64,000 nucleotides of DNA from Trichosphaerium sp. ATCC 40318. Its lineage: Eukaryota > Discosea > Flabellinia > Trichosidae. Position 1 is the first letter of the stretch, and each line of letters starts with the position of its first letter. The stretch spans positions 434,001-498,000 of the forward strand of contig JALMLS010000255.1 in NCBI GenBank assembly GCA_038496445.1, given 5' to 3'. This document shows, piece after piece, positions 45,503 through 58,006 of this stretch. The notes beneath the pieces were generated by a model, which was given only the letters and a program-made list of their open reading frames with translations, made no database searches and had not been told where the DNA came from. The position numbers were made by a program, and so were the translations under genes.

Positions 45503-45912
45503 AACCTGTAGCAATAATAAATTCCGTTTGTTTTTTTCTTTTTGGCAATGTTTCTTTGTATATAAATTCTATTGCGACGGTTTAGAGTACACTCAAACAA
45601 GTTAAATTTTTAATTTTCCTCTTGTTTTTATGCTAAGACTCCGACATTTTTTCTGAAACAGTTTGTTTTGCAAAAAAAATGCTTTGCTGTCGGTACTTTT
45701 CCTCGGCATAGCACTAACGAATCGCAAAATGGTTTTTATACCTATAATTATAGAATACTAGCTACATGGTCAAAACAACACTTGAAGTTTAAGACGGTTC
45801 TGAGGTGAGTAAAAACGTCTCAAAGATTCTCGAAATCGTTTCAAAACCGATCACCCGACTTAACAGCACTCAAGGAGCCTGACATTTGGTGTTGTTATTG
45901 ATAAAGCTGTGT
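45503..45912. other. Intergenic, 410 nt
   Basis: No supported gene. It holds the 3' end of the coiled-coil gene (AATAAATTCC at about 45516 could be its poly(A) signal) and the promoter of the beta-propeller membrane protein. Confidence 0.4.
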
Positions 45913-48147
45913 ATGAGAGCACCTTTGTGTATATTTGTGGTGATTTTAGTCGTAACGCCTCTTTGTATATCAGAATGTACCTATCGTAACCAAAACACAT
46001 AATCTTACTATAAGTAGTTATACTGAACCAAGTGGGGTCGTTTGGTAAATTTACAAAAGATATCGTACCACAACGTACGGTTTTTTGTTTATAATCTATA
46101 TAACGCCAATCTACGTGCAGCTGGAGAGTTTAAACACCCCAATGCGTTAGCAGTAACTCTTGATAATCTATTGGTGGTAGCAGATGCTGGTTTTCTCAAT
46201 TTCTATGCTCTAAATGGTGCGTTAGCTATTTGAAAGTACAAATGCCATTGGAACACACAATTACAAAAAAACCGGTTTAATACAACACTAGGTACATTTA
46301 TACAACGCATATCGTCTTGGACGTTGTTCAACGGCGTCACCAGCACTTTTGCAAGTGGTAGCCCAACAGGTGTTGCCGTAGCTCCCGACGGTTCAATATA
46401 CGCGTCAAAGGGACAAAACCCGCTCATTGTAAGCAGTTGTAACCAATACGTTAATTGTTTTTCGCGTTTAACTAACACGTGAACAGGTGAAATTCGACGC
46501 ACAGCGTAACTTTAGCGGTGGTTTTGACGTTAGTACGTACTGTAACAGAAAAGTTTTTGGAGACTTATTTTCTTTTTCACATAGTCGCGGGAATAGCTGA
46601 AGATGCAAGCCTGTACCAGCTTGCAATCGATCCTGATGGGAAGTCAATTGCTATCACGGTAGGTTCACCAAGAGCAAGCGAATCTGGAGTAGTTATACTA
46701 AGCTTGGATGGTATGGGAATAGCGTAACGCTAAAAAATGAAATAACCTTTTCTGTCAAGGCAAATTTCGTGCTCTTATTGGCTCTGCTGCAGGCGAAATA
46801 CATCCTCACGTAGCTACTAAAAGTATTAAATTCATCTCATTTAAACTAGGGATGCCTGTGGTTATCGTCTACCGTATTGTTAGCCACAGTGCCTCACGGC
46901 AAAGAGCCTGGCATATACTTTTTTAATGCTATTGATGGTATGGTAATCTGTACTTCCTACAAATGTTGATGATGTCTAGGTAGTCTTATACACGCACATA
47001 AGCACTCAGCTCCTTCATATGGAGCTGTAGCACTACACTCTCATGATAGAATACTTACACTTAATCAACATAATGTTTCGCTTTTTGAGCTATCTTCCAT
47101 TGGTAAATTCATTGATGTTATATTTCACAGTGTGTTCTATGATGCTATTGCAATTACGTATGCACCTCAAGAACATAAAGTAATTGTTGCAGACCGACAG
47201 GGACCTACACCTATCCGTATATTCTCAAATGGCACAGGTACAACTTAATGGTATTTGCGTAATGTAATTGGAATTTAGCCATGCCTGTACCTCCTTCGAA
47301 ACCGCCTACAACTGCTCCACCATTCGATGAATCAGTGCCTACAACACCTCCTACATATATAGATCTTTGTGCTAGAGCGCCAGAGATAGAAGGAGCTACA
47401 TGTAGCGCTGGAACTTGGACTGTTAGAAACCAAACTATTTACAACAAAACGGTTTCTTTGTTGGGCAATATAGTGGTTTTTGAAGGTGCGTTAACTAACT
47501 TACATCTTTGCTGAGTTAATAATTGGCTTAAGGTACATTTGCCACACATGATGCAGTTATTAAACTTGACGATGATACAACAATCACACTTACAGGGTGC
47601 CCTGTTTTTCAACAAAACACTGTTTTTCTTGTTGAAGGACGTTTGTCAAAGATTAATTTAATGTCTTTTGGCGAACAATGTTCAGTTAAAGTGATTAATA
47701 CGACAAGTATTCTTGTCAAGAAAGGTGCTATAGTTGGTTGCATAGAGATAGGTATGGCTAATGTTTAATGACTTTTACAGGTTCTAATGAATACAACTTA
47801 GATAAGAATACAATCACTGTTTCGTTTGATTTGTCGTGTCGTGTCAGTGAAATATTAGGCACTGACCAGGACATTCCAGTAGCTCTGATCATCGCACCTG
47901 TAGTCCTAGCAATCGTTGTCATTGGTCTAGTATTTGTAGCTATATTTGTTACGCCTGTAAGAAACCGTATAAAGCATCCATTCAATAAGTACGCTTATCA
48001 AAAATCATTGGTACTTAATATTTTATTCTTAACGACGTATGTAGGTCAATAAATTACATCTCGCCTGGTTCTACAGCTCATCCCATAGACCAAACAAATG
48101 TTATGCAAATACCACTTGACTTAAGTAGCGAGGAGGAGTCTCTATAA
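45913..48147 (+). CDS. Secreted/type I membrane protein with NHL-like beta-propeller
   Basis: ATG at 45913 gives a signal peptide (MRAPLCIFVVILVVTPLCIS). A 38-nt intron leads to ILNQVGSFGKFTKDIVPQ. Blades then repeat with the pattern hydrophobic-x-[VI]-[AT]-x-D-G/D-N: HPNALAVTLDNLLVVADAGF, SPTGVAVAPDGSIYASKGQN, LYQLAIDPDGKSIAITVG, GAVALHSHDRILTLNQHN and VFYDAIAITYAPQEHKVIVA. After a Pro/Thr stalk (PVPPSKPPTTAPP) comes a Cys-containing beta-rich domain (GATCSAGTWTVRNQTIYN; TTITLTGCPVFQQNTVF), a transmembrane helix (VALIIAPVVLAIVVIGLVFV) and a cytosolic tail ending LDLSSEEESL at TAA 48145-48147. NHL-type propellers bind proteins or sugars. A cell-surface receptor or adhesion role is likely. About ten short introns. 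Confidence 0.7.
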
Positions 48148-48230
48148 AGTACACTGTTGCAAACAAAATACATTTATCTGTTTGGTACTAAAACCTCGAA
48201 ATAATAATATTAAAACGGGTGGTGACTTAA

Positions 48231-48690
48231 TCATGGTCTCACATTCCGAATAAAAAATCCTTGTATCTTTAAATCACCGCCTTGCAATAGAATTAATGGA
48301 TGGTCTACACTTATAAATTTCTCACGAACTCCGAAATTGGCGAGTTTTCTATTTATTACTTTGCCCAAAAGAAGTTCAAGCCCAACCAATACCCAGATTC
48401 ACGACTCCTACGCATGTAGATGCCATAAAGAGGGAATCTTTAAAGTTAGCATAAGAACTGTCAAGTATTTGTGAAAAGTGTTACAAGAATGAACAGCACA
48501 TACTCAAAACCATGACGAAAAACAATCGAGTAGCCTTACATATTTTTTGTGTTTTTTGTATCACAAAGTTTCTCTTCCTATTTTGTATAGTTGTCGTACA
48601 TGTAATGCGCTAAGCTATGTCCTAAAGAATGCCAGGGTTCGGCTATTTTTAACAGAAATGTAGAACAACCAGAAATTTGAGGTAAATTGG
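48231..48690 (-). CDS. Small minus-strand gene nested between two plus-strand genes, unidentified
   Basis: Three coding blocks are visible on the minus strand: SGCSTFLLKIAEPWHSLGHS then LAHYMYDNYTK (about 48680-48585), DSSYANFKDSLFMASTCVGV then VNLG (about 48460-48385), and INRKLANFGVREKFISVDHP, LILLQGGDLKIQGFFIRNVR (about 48370-48231), ending at TGA 48231-48233. Introns between are about 110 nt and about 20-40 nt, the latter uncertain. The start codon was not found. No family recognised. Confidence 0.4.
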
Positions 48691-48762
48691 AATAAAGACA
48701 GAAAACTACTAGTCTTTGTGTTTTCTACACGTCACCAACATAAAAACAAACTTTTAAACGTA

Positions 48763-51700
48763 ATGTTTAATAAACAACGCTTCGCGTTTGTTGGTTTTAA
48801 AGCGAAAGACAGTAATAAACTAAAAGATGCAATAAAAGCGCAAGGAGGTCTTGTTGATTACCTAGTATCGTCTAAGGTACCATTTACAAGCGGCTATAAA
48901 TAATAGTGTATTAACGTATTTCAAAACAGACATCAACGGTTGTTTGCACTCCAGACGCCATTAACTTACACAGCCTAAAAATTAGCTCCGCAAAGAGCAA
49001 AGTACGCGTCTTTTTACTTTTACCAGTTATTAACCTCGTCAAGGGCATACCAATCGTTACCCGTAACTACATAGAAGACAGCATCAAGAATGGCACACCA
49101 CAAAATAAGGAACTTTACTCTGTCACTGCAACAGCCGCAGCTACAAAAAGCATATCAAATCTAGTACGTTAATGATAAAGACTCGCTTTGTAACAGTTTT
49201 TAGGCACTTGACGATGAACCAGCTAGAAAACGTCTCAAAACGGACGAAAAAACATTAGATGCAATGGATATTGACACGCAGGATTCTAACGGTGAAAACA
49301 AGGGAAAAAAGGTTGGTATCACGAAAGTTTTGCAAAACTTTGTTTCATCCCATAAAATTACTTCAAGTTGAGCTAATCACGCTATTCAAGGTTGTCAAAA
49401 GGCGAAAAATTGTAAATAAAGGAAAATGGAACACTGCACGTGTTTTCATTTCGTCTACATTCAAAGATATGCATGGTACGCGAACAGAGAACAACACAGA
49501 TTTTTTTTGTTTAGCTTGCGTTTTTTGACTCTTTTTAATAGGTGAACGTGATTACTTGACTAGATATGTATTCCCCGAGCTTCAAGAGCGTTGTAATCGG
49601 TACACCTGACATACTCTTTGCATTTTACTGTAACCTGTTTTACCGTAACTTGTTTTTCGGTTAATTTTCTTACGTCGTTCTTAGCATCCGTGTTCACGTC
49701 CACCCTGTCGATTTACGCTGGGGTGTCACTGCAGAAGATACAGAAAATGCCCTAGAATTATGCCTCACAGAAGTTGACAGTTGTCGTCCCTTCTTTATTG
49801 GTATTCTGGGCGAGCGTTACGGTTGGCGCCCTGAAAGATACAGCGTAAGCCTATTTTTAAACGCGTATTTCAAGAGTTTCTTATTTTTTCGTTAGGTTCC
49901 TGATGAGCCTCGCTTCGATTGGTTAAAGATTTTGCCTGCCGGCAAGTCAGTAACGCATATGGAGATAATATACGGTGTGCTTCAAGACCCAGAAAAGAGC
50001 CGACACGTGATGTGTGTTAGGGATCCTGTAAGTGTTTGTCAAACTAAATAATCACAGTTTGTCTGTTGCTAATAAGCCTTTCTAGAATTTTATGCAAAAC
50101 GTCCCTGGGTCTCACATTGCTGATTTCAAAGGAGAGAGCCCTGAGCACCAATACGAATTACAAGAACTGAAAGAGGAATTAAAGACAAAGTGCAATGTTT
50201 TTGAATACCCTTGCACATGGCAAGGTGTTGTTGATGGTAAACCAATGGTATCTGGACTTGAGAAGTTTGGTGAGCATGTTCTGGAGACCATGTGGACACA
50301 ACTACAAGAAGAGGTTCGAGAACTTTTAAAGCATGTCAGTTACCGTTTGCTCATCTTTTTTTAATTAGTTTGGCACCGGCGCTGAGTCTCAAGATCCGCT
50401 TCAAATTGAGCGGGATTACCATGATAGATTTATTGAGTCTCATTCACAGCACTTTGTTGGTCGTGAGGCGCTTATTAACACAATTAAAACATACGCAAAT
50501 GATACTTCTGGTAGTAACAAACCAATGGTTATTATTGGTGAACCTGGATCAGGTATGTTTATCTAATCCTTTACAAATTTTTTGACAATAAACTAAAAAA
50601 CGTGATTAACTTTTTTCAGGTAAAACGTCTCTCGTGTCGTACTTTTCTCGAAAGTACGCCGAGGCTATGAAGGCTAGGGATGATGTTTTTGTACTCATAC
50701 ATTTCGTTGGTGCTGCTCCGGACTCAACGAATATTCGTCACGTGCTGGATAGACTAGTTCGTGAAATAATAATCGGTACTTTTTTTTAACCTTTTCTCAC
50801 AGTATCTAACTACGGTTGTTTTAGCGTATGACATTGACGATGTCAGTGTACCTCAAGAGTACAAAGAACTCCAATCTCTTTTCCTCAAGCTCATTAAAGA
50901 GATTGGAAGTGATGAACAACATGCTGATAAACCTAGACTTGTTCTTATTATTGATGCACTGAATCAACTTGTACGATCCTTTTCTACGTCAATTAGACAT
51001 TTATTTTAAATGGTATTTTGCGTTAACTGGTTAAATAGGATGACACTTACCATGCCCACTCTTTGGATTGGTTGCCAGAGCAAATCCCTGAGCGTGTTCG
51101 CATTATAGTATCAACATTGAAGGGAGACGTTTATGATGCTCTCAAACGTCGTGAACGTCAAGAACTAGTTGTTGGCGCTCTTTCAGATATGGTAAGTAAC
51201 TTTTTTAATGTATGTAGATTTTAATATTCGTACGCTTTAGGAAAGAGAAGAAATTGTACGACAAACACTGTGGGAGTACAGGAAAAAATTGGATAAAAGA
51301 CAAATGCGTCTTCTACTGTCAAAGGCTGAAGCCTATAAACCGTTGTATCTCATCATCACGTGTGAAGAGTTACGCGTACACGGTGTTTTTGAAGAGTTGA
51401 CAAACAAGATAAAGTCTCTTCCTGGCACAGTACCAAAGCTTCTTGAAGAAGTTCTGGTTCGTCTTGAAACAGATCACGGCAAGAAAGTTATTCGTGATAT
51501 TCTATCACTATTGACAATCTCTCGTGGTGGTCTTCTTGAGTCTGAACTTTTGGGTGTACTTGGAGATAGAAGCGGTCCAATGCCACAGTCCGCGTGGTCT
51601 AGGATATACCGTGCTGTTAAGAATTACTTGCGTCCTCCTGGTGAAAGTGGTGAAGGTAATGAGCAGAATTATTCATCTTTATCTTCTTATTTGTTTTTTT

Positions 51701-54700
51701 AAGGTGTACTGGATTTCTTCCATCAGCAGATGCCTAAAGCTGTAAAATTAAGATACCTTACTCCGGATAAATCGTACACATCTTCGTCTCACCTCAAACT
51801 GGCCAAGTACTTTCACGAGAAAGCTGATCCAGCCCTTGATGGTACGCTTTTTTTTAACCTTCCTCAGTTGTTCTGACGTCTTCTCTTAGGATCATGGGAA
51901 GCCGGTCACAAGAGAGGGTTAGCTTTCACTGCGTATCATATGGTCTACGGTCGCGATTGGAAATCGCTAAACACTGCACTGTGTAACCTTGGTTTCATCG
52001 AATCGAAATGTGAACTCGGCATGACATATGATTTGGTTGCAGATTATCTGTTAGTAGCAGCACATAAAGAAATGATCAACAATGCAAAGGTGCGCCCTCA
52101 AATACTTATCATAGCACCTTGTTTACTCCAAGGAAATATTATCTAAGTGCCGTGAATACAGTCACTGATTTTATTTTTAGATTACAAAGCCAATTGTTGA
52201 GTACCAGCGTTTTGTTCAAGCGCGTGCACATGTTTTATCCAAGTTTTCTGATATGACATTCTCAATGGCTGCTGCACTTCCTAATAGTTCTATTGTCGCT
52301 AAGGAAGCACATCATAGATATTACCAGTCACGAAGGGAGTCGCGACCTTGGTTGAAGTGGACGAATAAGCCAACTTTGGCTAATCCTTGCATCATGACTT
52401 TGTCTGGACATCAATTTGTTGTCCGTGATGCTTGGCATTCGCCTACTGAAGCCAGAATTGCTTCAGTATCGTACGTGTTTTGAGTTTGTTTATTTCCAAC
52501 ACGCTTTGCTTATTTTTTTCTTTTCAGAGATGATACGTCTGTTAAAATATGGAATTCTACTACTGGTGAAGAGTTGTCGTCTCTTAAAGGTCACAACAAT
52601 AGTGTTGTATGCTGTGGGTTCTCCACAGATGGTAAAACACTGGCTACAGGCGGATATGACAAGACAATAAAGGTGAGATTTTAGAAAAAAAGGAAACCAA
52701 TGTGAATCTTTTCTCATTTTTCTAGCTATGGAACGTTGATACTGGAGCCGAAAAAGGGACAATTAGAGGTCATATTGGCGTAATTACTTGCTTGAACTTT
52801 TATATTGGTGCAGATAGAAAGGAGTATTTAATGTCAAGCAGTTATGATAAATCTATAAAGCAGTGGGATCTCAGCACGCTCACTGAAGTCAAATCGTTCG
52901 TAAGTTTTTTTTTTTGCAACAGTTAACTGAAGAAGTGTATTGCGTCTTGGCTTATTTTCCTCTTTTTTTGTAGTTGGGTCATAAAAAGAGAATCACATAT
53001 ATATCTACTCACGGAGAGTACCTGGCTAGCGGTGCAGAAGACAATACAATTATGATTTGGTCATTAAAAACAGGCTCTGCAATTCGTACCTTAGAAGGTC
53101 ATACAAACACCATTAATTCTGTTGCATGGAGTCCAGATGGTAAGCAACTAATTGCTGCATCTGAAGATAGAACCTTAACAGTTTGGAACACAATATCATG
53201 GCTAAAAGAAAAGACACTTACAGTAAGTAATTTTCAACAATATTTTCTTCTTCTTCCTTCGACTGAGCTAACTTCTCTTGTTCAGGGTCACAAAGATGGT
53301 GTTGCTTCCGGTAGTTTCTCACATGATGGCACAAAGATCATTTCGTCGTCACATGATAACGTCATCTCAATCTGGGACGCTAAAACAGGTGCAGTCAAAG
53401 CCGGTTTGATTGGTCATACTGGTACTGTGTTCAAGGTATGTTATTCACTTTATTCTGTTTTTCTTTATTCATATCCTTTGAATTACTTCTAATTGATATT
53501 ATAGGCACGGTTTACACCAGACGATAAATTCATAGTATCATGCAGTTTCGATAGAACTGTTAAAATTTGGGAAGTGAGAGACAAAGTAGAAGTTGTTGGA
53601 CACTCTGCACGTGTCCTAGCGTCTAGCTTCTCCCCTGATGGCAAACTATTGGCAACAGGTGCTAGGGATAAGAGTATTAAAGTATGGTCAGTTGAGGACG
53701 GAAAGGAACTGAGAATGTTCACTGGTCATGCGTCAAATGTGTTTGGCGTTGCTTGGTCATCTGACGGAAAGTTTATTGCATCATCCTCAAGAGATAATAC
53801 AACAAAAGTACGTATCCTTGTACCCTTGAAATAGTATCTAACGTATCACATTAGATATGGGAAGTAGTTACAGGACGATGCGTAACTTCATTGAGCGACC
53901 ACAGCAACATCGTTTCTGGTAAGTATTTTGGGTTTTTTTCTTGTTGAAAAAAAAAACCAATCTTCAATTCAAGGCTCTCAAAAGCTTTGAAATAAATTAT
54001 TGCTGGTGTTCGTTTTTTAACTGGTCTATTGTCTAGATGTTGCTTGGTCTCCTGATGGAAAGCATATCCTAACTGTCAGTTTCGATAAAACAGCTAGAAT
54101 CTATGATGCTAGTAATCCTCAAGATATTACTCCTATTGGTACCTTATTTGGGCATCGTGCAGCGCTAAGGCGTTGCCGATACTCTCATGATGGTAGAAGA
54201 GCAGCAACAGCTTCTGATGATCATACAGTAAAGCTCTGGGCTACCCGTAAGGGAACGCTTAACTATGGCAAGATGTATGTAAAGGTTGCCACCTTTTCTG
54301 GTCATGCAAAGCCTGTAACTACACTTGCATTCTCTATTGATGATAAAAGGGTAATAACTGGTGGTGAAGACGAGATTTTAATTGTACGTCAACACTCGAT
54401 TGGAAGAGAAAAAGTATAAAAAGCGCTTTGTGCTTTTTTGGTTTTTCTCTTCTTTGTTTTGTAGTTTGTTTATTGACTTGCTTTTTTAGGAATGGGACGC
54501 TCGTAATGCAAGACAACTTGCCACTCTTAAGAAGCATACAGCAACAGTAACAGATGTACAATATACCTCTGATGGTAAATACATTTTGTCAGGTAGTACC
54601 GACAGTTCAGTCATTTTATGGAATACAGAGACTAAACAACCTGATTGCTCTTTTGCATGTATGAACAGGATATGTACTGTTTCATGTTCTGGTCGTCATC

Positions 54701-54768
54701 AAAATTTTGCTGTTGGTGATGGTGCAGGAACTCTCGTACTATTGAAGCCAGTTGGTCTAAACAAATAA
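48763..54768 (+). CDS. BRCT-DUF4062-NACHT-WD40 (14 repeats) protein, TEP1/NPHP3-like core
   Basis: ATG at 48763 (48718 is an in-frame alternative) starts a BRCT domain: FNKQRFAFVGFKAKD, IKAQGGLVDYLVSSK, STVVCTPDAINLHSLKISSA, GIPIVTRNYIEDSIKNGTP. A Lys-rich linker follows, then DUF4062: VFISSTFKDMHGERDYLTR, VHPVDLRWGVTAEDTENALE, FFIGILGERYGWRPE. The NACHT/STAND ATPase has Walker A GEPGSGKTSLVSY (split by an intron) and Walker B RLVLIIDALNQLDD, then LPEQIPERVRIIVS and YLIITCEELRVHGVFEEL. From about 52400 to the TAG stop-side end are 14 WD40 repeats, i.e. two seven-bladed propellers, starting LSGHQFVVRDAWHSPTEARI and ending VSCSGRHQNFAVGDGAGTLV. The DUF4062-NACHT-WD40 core is that of TEP1, NWD1 and related proteins, which oligomerise on signal. 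The N-terminal BRCT suggests phospho-peptide or nuclear contacts. About 25 short exons. Confidence 0.9.
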
Positions 54769-55145
54769 ACAAACAAAACAGCCAAAAAAACACAAAAGAA
54801 AATGGAAAAAAATAAAAACCTTGTATCATTACCTCGACTTAACATAAAATCACGTGATTTTTTTTTTTTTGTTATACAACTTAAAGGTTTACATAGATTT
54901 AATTGAAAGGCCTTAATAGTGAGGATAAGATTGTATAAATGAAAAAAGTTCACTTCGTGCAATGATGTAATTGGTGGAAAGCTTGTTCTTCCTTAAGTAT
55001 TACAGCATAAGAACTGCAGTCTTAGTGATTTTACAGTTTAAGAAACCATTAAAAATACCAAAGCAGAGATAGTACAAAACGATTTTTTATATTTATTTAC
55101 ATGCACAAAAAAGTCAACAAAAAAAAAAAGAGAACAAAAAAACTC
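54769..55145. other. Intergenic, about 380 nt
   Basis: 3' flank of the NACHT-WD40 gene. It holds a TCACGTGA palindrome at 54848 followed by a T-run. No coding block. Confidence 0.4.
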
Positions 55146-55149
55146 GAGT

Positions 55150-55335
55150 CAATAGACTTCTTCGAGATAGACCGAAATTGGTCCGTTGTCTACAAGTTTA
55201 GGTTCATTGGTCTGTGCGTATTTGGTAAAAAAATGATTGTAAAGGTGTCAAATGGTCGATGATCTAGTGCGGAGTCACTATTGACATAAATCTGTAGTTG
55301 TTGACCGTAGGGTGCTGTTCTTTAATTTTGAAAAA
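55150..55335 (-). CDS. Possible short 3' coding exons, unidentified
   Basis: The minus strand reads APYGQQLQIYVNSDSALDHR from about 55335 and, in another phase, KYAQTNEPKLVDNGPISVYL then EEVY to TGA at about 55153-55155. The two blocks could be consecutive exons. Upstream exons would lie towards the repeat element that begins at 55565, so the gene may have been truncated by it. Weak evidence. Confidence 0.25.
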
Positions 55336-55564
55336 TGAAACGGATAAAAGTAAAAAAAAAAACTGAAGCGCAAGTTAACATGACAAGTTTTCACATAAAA
55401 ATTTTGTCAAGGCCATTTGATAGCTGCAATTTCAATCTTAAAGAACTTCTCTCAACGCTCAGACGTATCACTTGAACTGAAGTTGTGTATTGCAGGAGTA
55501 TTTACTACGGATATGCACAGGTGTAAATCTATGTGACACTACAATTCTAAAATGTTATATTTAT

Positions 55565-57465
55565 GTTTATTTATTTATCTACACAATGGGATTGACATTC
55601 TTAAGAATGGAGATCACTGAGGCTTGACACTTGGCATTGGCACCAAAACAAATGTTTGGTGTGTGGGTTAAGTGATCAGGACACCATCTACTTTGATGGA
55701 TTGTACTGTTTAAAATAGAGAAAGTTGCAGTCAATACTTTGACATACCCATGACATTCAAAAGAGTCGTATTGGCTTTGAAGATGTTTACTCACAACAAT
55801 ATTTAACATTTTCCTTAATTCAACCGAGCAACCCCCCTCTCCAGAGGCACGGGAAACTCGAAACCTTAGAAGTGATTAAGTTCTAAAGTCCAGCCGCAGT
55901 GATTGAAAGAATTCCTACTGAAAAATACTGAAGCTCTTATATAGTGGCCTGCCTACCAACCCGTTACTCTTTGAAATTACAGGCATGATTTCACAAGCAA
56001 GTGAAACCAAGTACTGAATTGCTCCTTTCCCTAGCATAAGTTAGTTAACAATAAACTTATAATCACGACTTTGAGTACCTCAACTAGAATCTGTCTTGCC
56101 AAAATCTTGGTACCAACCTAAACATCCCCCTTATCCCAAGTTTGCTCCACCTGTGTATTGAACCAGAACTGGAAACACCATATCTACTTTCCTATAAAAC
56201 ATTGGTCAGTCATACATTTATGTGATTTTGTTGCCCACTGAGGGCTTCAATTACATACCTTTATAATACCATCCTTCTCTCCCTAATTGATGTACTTGGC
56301 TTGGGTACCTTTCCGTCAATTAGTTCTTGAGACACATCGATGTCTATCCCCCACAAGTACTTGGACATGTGCCTTTCCTTGTTGGGTAAAACTTGTTGAG
56401 GTGCTGATGACATGGCACCTCTTAGGGTACCTGCCAAATTCATGATGAACCTATGACTCGATTAGCATTTCTACACTTCAAATGAGTGTTATAATGATAG
56501 AAGAGGACATATGTTAATACATAGATAGATAGTTGTCGCCCACTATGGGCTTCAACTTCATGACTGGAGGTCTCGATTAACATTTCTACGCCTCAAAATG
56601 TGCGTTATAATGATAGAAGAGAACCCATTCTCAGGGTGGACACAGCATTAAAGCTGTAGTACCACTCACTCAATAACCAATGAGTAGTGTCATTGATGGA
56701 TGTACTAAGAGACAAGCTAAACTCGCCCTTTTCTATCCTTCACAAAGTGTTCTGTAGTTACAGATACACTATTGTATCACCTCAGACAGGAGGTGCTTTG
56801 AGCCAGTCGATTACCACTGCCTATGCCATGTTTTTTACGCATTTTACATAGGTGGCTTATGTGGTAGAAGACCCAACTACAAGGGGTAAAGAGAAGTAAC
56901 TTCTAGGGGCACACTACACAAAATAATTTGTGTTTGGTATTTTTTTCTTTTTTTTTTTTTTTGTGTGACTTGAAGTCTTTCTTCTTTTATGCTATATTAG
57001 GCTACACGGTTGTAAGACTGAACCTATTGAATGAAAATATCGAGTTTTCACGGCACATACAATACCAATGTGACTCTCATAGCTCACTGCATACACATCG
57101 TGTTCTCCAGTTGTGAAGTTGAACAAAAACCCAAAACACAACTATTGGTTGTGCCTCTGTGCTCTGCGCTGCCTTTTTGTACTTGCAAAAAGCAACAAAG
57201 ATTTGCTTCTTTGTCGCAGGAGCCCTTACATACAACAAATTGGTGTTTTCGAGGGTCTACTACTAGAACCGAGCATTCTTTATTTACTTTTAGAGTTTAC
57301 ACTTCACTGAAATATCTATTTTAAATACTCAAATATGGATAATGCACATTTCCAAAACGCCACAAACCCTTGTGTTAGCTATTTTCGTGACTTGAGTACC
57401 GTTTCAGCGATGTTTTGGTTCGTAGAACGTGCAACTAAGCGATAACTTTTTTCCGCTTGCATCCC
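55565..57465 (+). repeat. Dispersed element, copy 2 (1.9 kb)
   Basis: Direct-orientation partner of 41691-44105, about 13.9 kb away. It lacks the 42145-42660 region of copy 1 (the join is at about 56034: CCTTTCCCTAGCATAAG) and has a 22-nt insertion near the left end (TTAAGAATGGAGATCACTGA). A minus-strand frame at 55809-55579 is the counterpart of the one in copy 1 and differs by one visible residue before the insertion changes its end. Near the right end, 57031-57310 corresponds to 43672-43952 with several indels. Confidence 0.85.
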
Positions 57466-57529
57466 CAAACTTGCTCTAGTAGTAATGCCACTGTTTTAAT
57501 AGCTCTGTTATTGAGTATAACCGACACGT

Positions 57530-57690
57530 ACATGCTCAAACACCAGATATGTTGCTAAGTACTATAGTACAACCACAACAAACAGTTGCAAGGTTTGCTC
57601 ACTAGTTTAGAACGTTCCCTCATATTGAGAAGCGGTATTAGATTACCCAGTACTACACTGGACCGTAGGTACGTGTCCTGCCATACATAT
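57530..57690 (+). pseudogene. Fragment of an F-box-type gene
   Basis: About 120 nt (57564-57680) match 34005-34123 inside the F-box-type gene, with shared strings such as AACAGTTGCAAGGTTTGCTC and ACCCAGTACTACACTGG, including the GTAGGTACGTG splice region. Similarity ends on both sides and no F-box is present. It lies only about 70-100 nt beyond the right end of repeat copy 2. Confidence 0.8.
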
Positions 57691-57835
57691 CTCAAGCAAA
57701 AGGACTGTCTTATATAAAGATGATGCGCTTGTTGGGTAACATTGTAGAATTCTAAACTAAAACGCTTGCACGTGTCACTTTAATTTCCTTTCACAGACAA
57801 CTAAACACGCTTCTGTTTTAAATTCGTTTTTTCAG

Positions 57836-58006
57836 CAACAAAAAAAGAATGTGGCAGGTTCCATTTGGAATTCTGTCTCTGACAAAGGTGGCCTCTTCGC
57901 TATGTCAAAAAGAGCATTAAAAAAAAATAACTTTACACAAAATATCTGCAGTCAGTTTGCCTTTTGTCCTGTTCAGCAAAATAGTTCACCGAATTATAGT
58001 CGCTAA
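57836..58006 (+). CDS. Isolated probable exon, unidentified
   Basis: After CTTTTTTCAG-like acceptor sequence (57827-57835) a frame is open for about 56 codons: QQKKNVAGSIWNSVSDKGGL, FAMSKRALKKNNFTQNICSQ, FAFCPVQQNSSPNYSR, stopping at TAA about 58004-58006. Composition looks coding. It may be the last exon of a small gene or a relic. The kinase-nitrilase gene starts 163 nt downstream with its own ATG. Confidence 0.3.
   Translation, partial: QQKKNVAGSIWNSVSDKGGLFAMSKRALKKNNFTQNICSQFAFCPVQQNSSPNYSR

Noticed and set aside
55150-55335. D-aminoacyl-tRNA deacylase C-terminus (VDNGPISVYLEE)
   Set aside because: Only a few residues resemble it and the catalytic SQFT and GPVTP-type motifs are absent.
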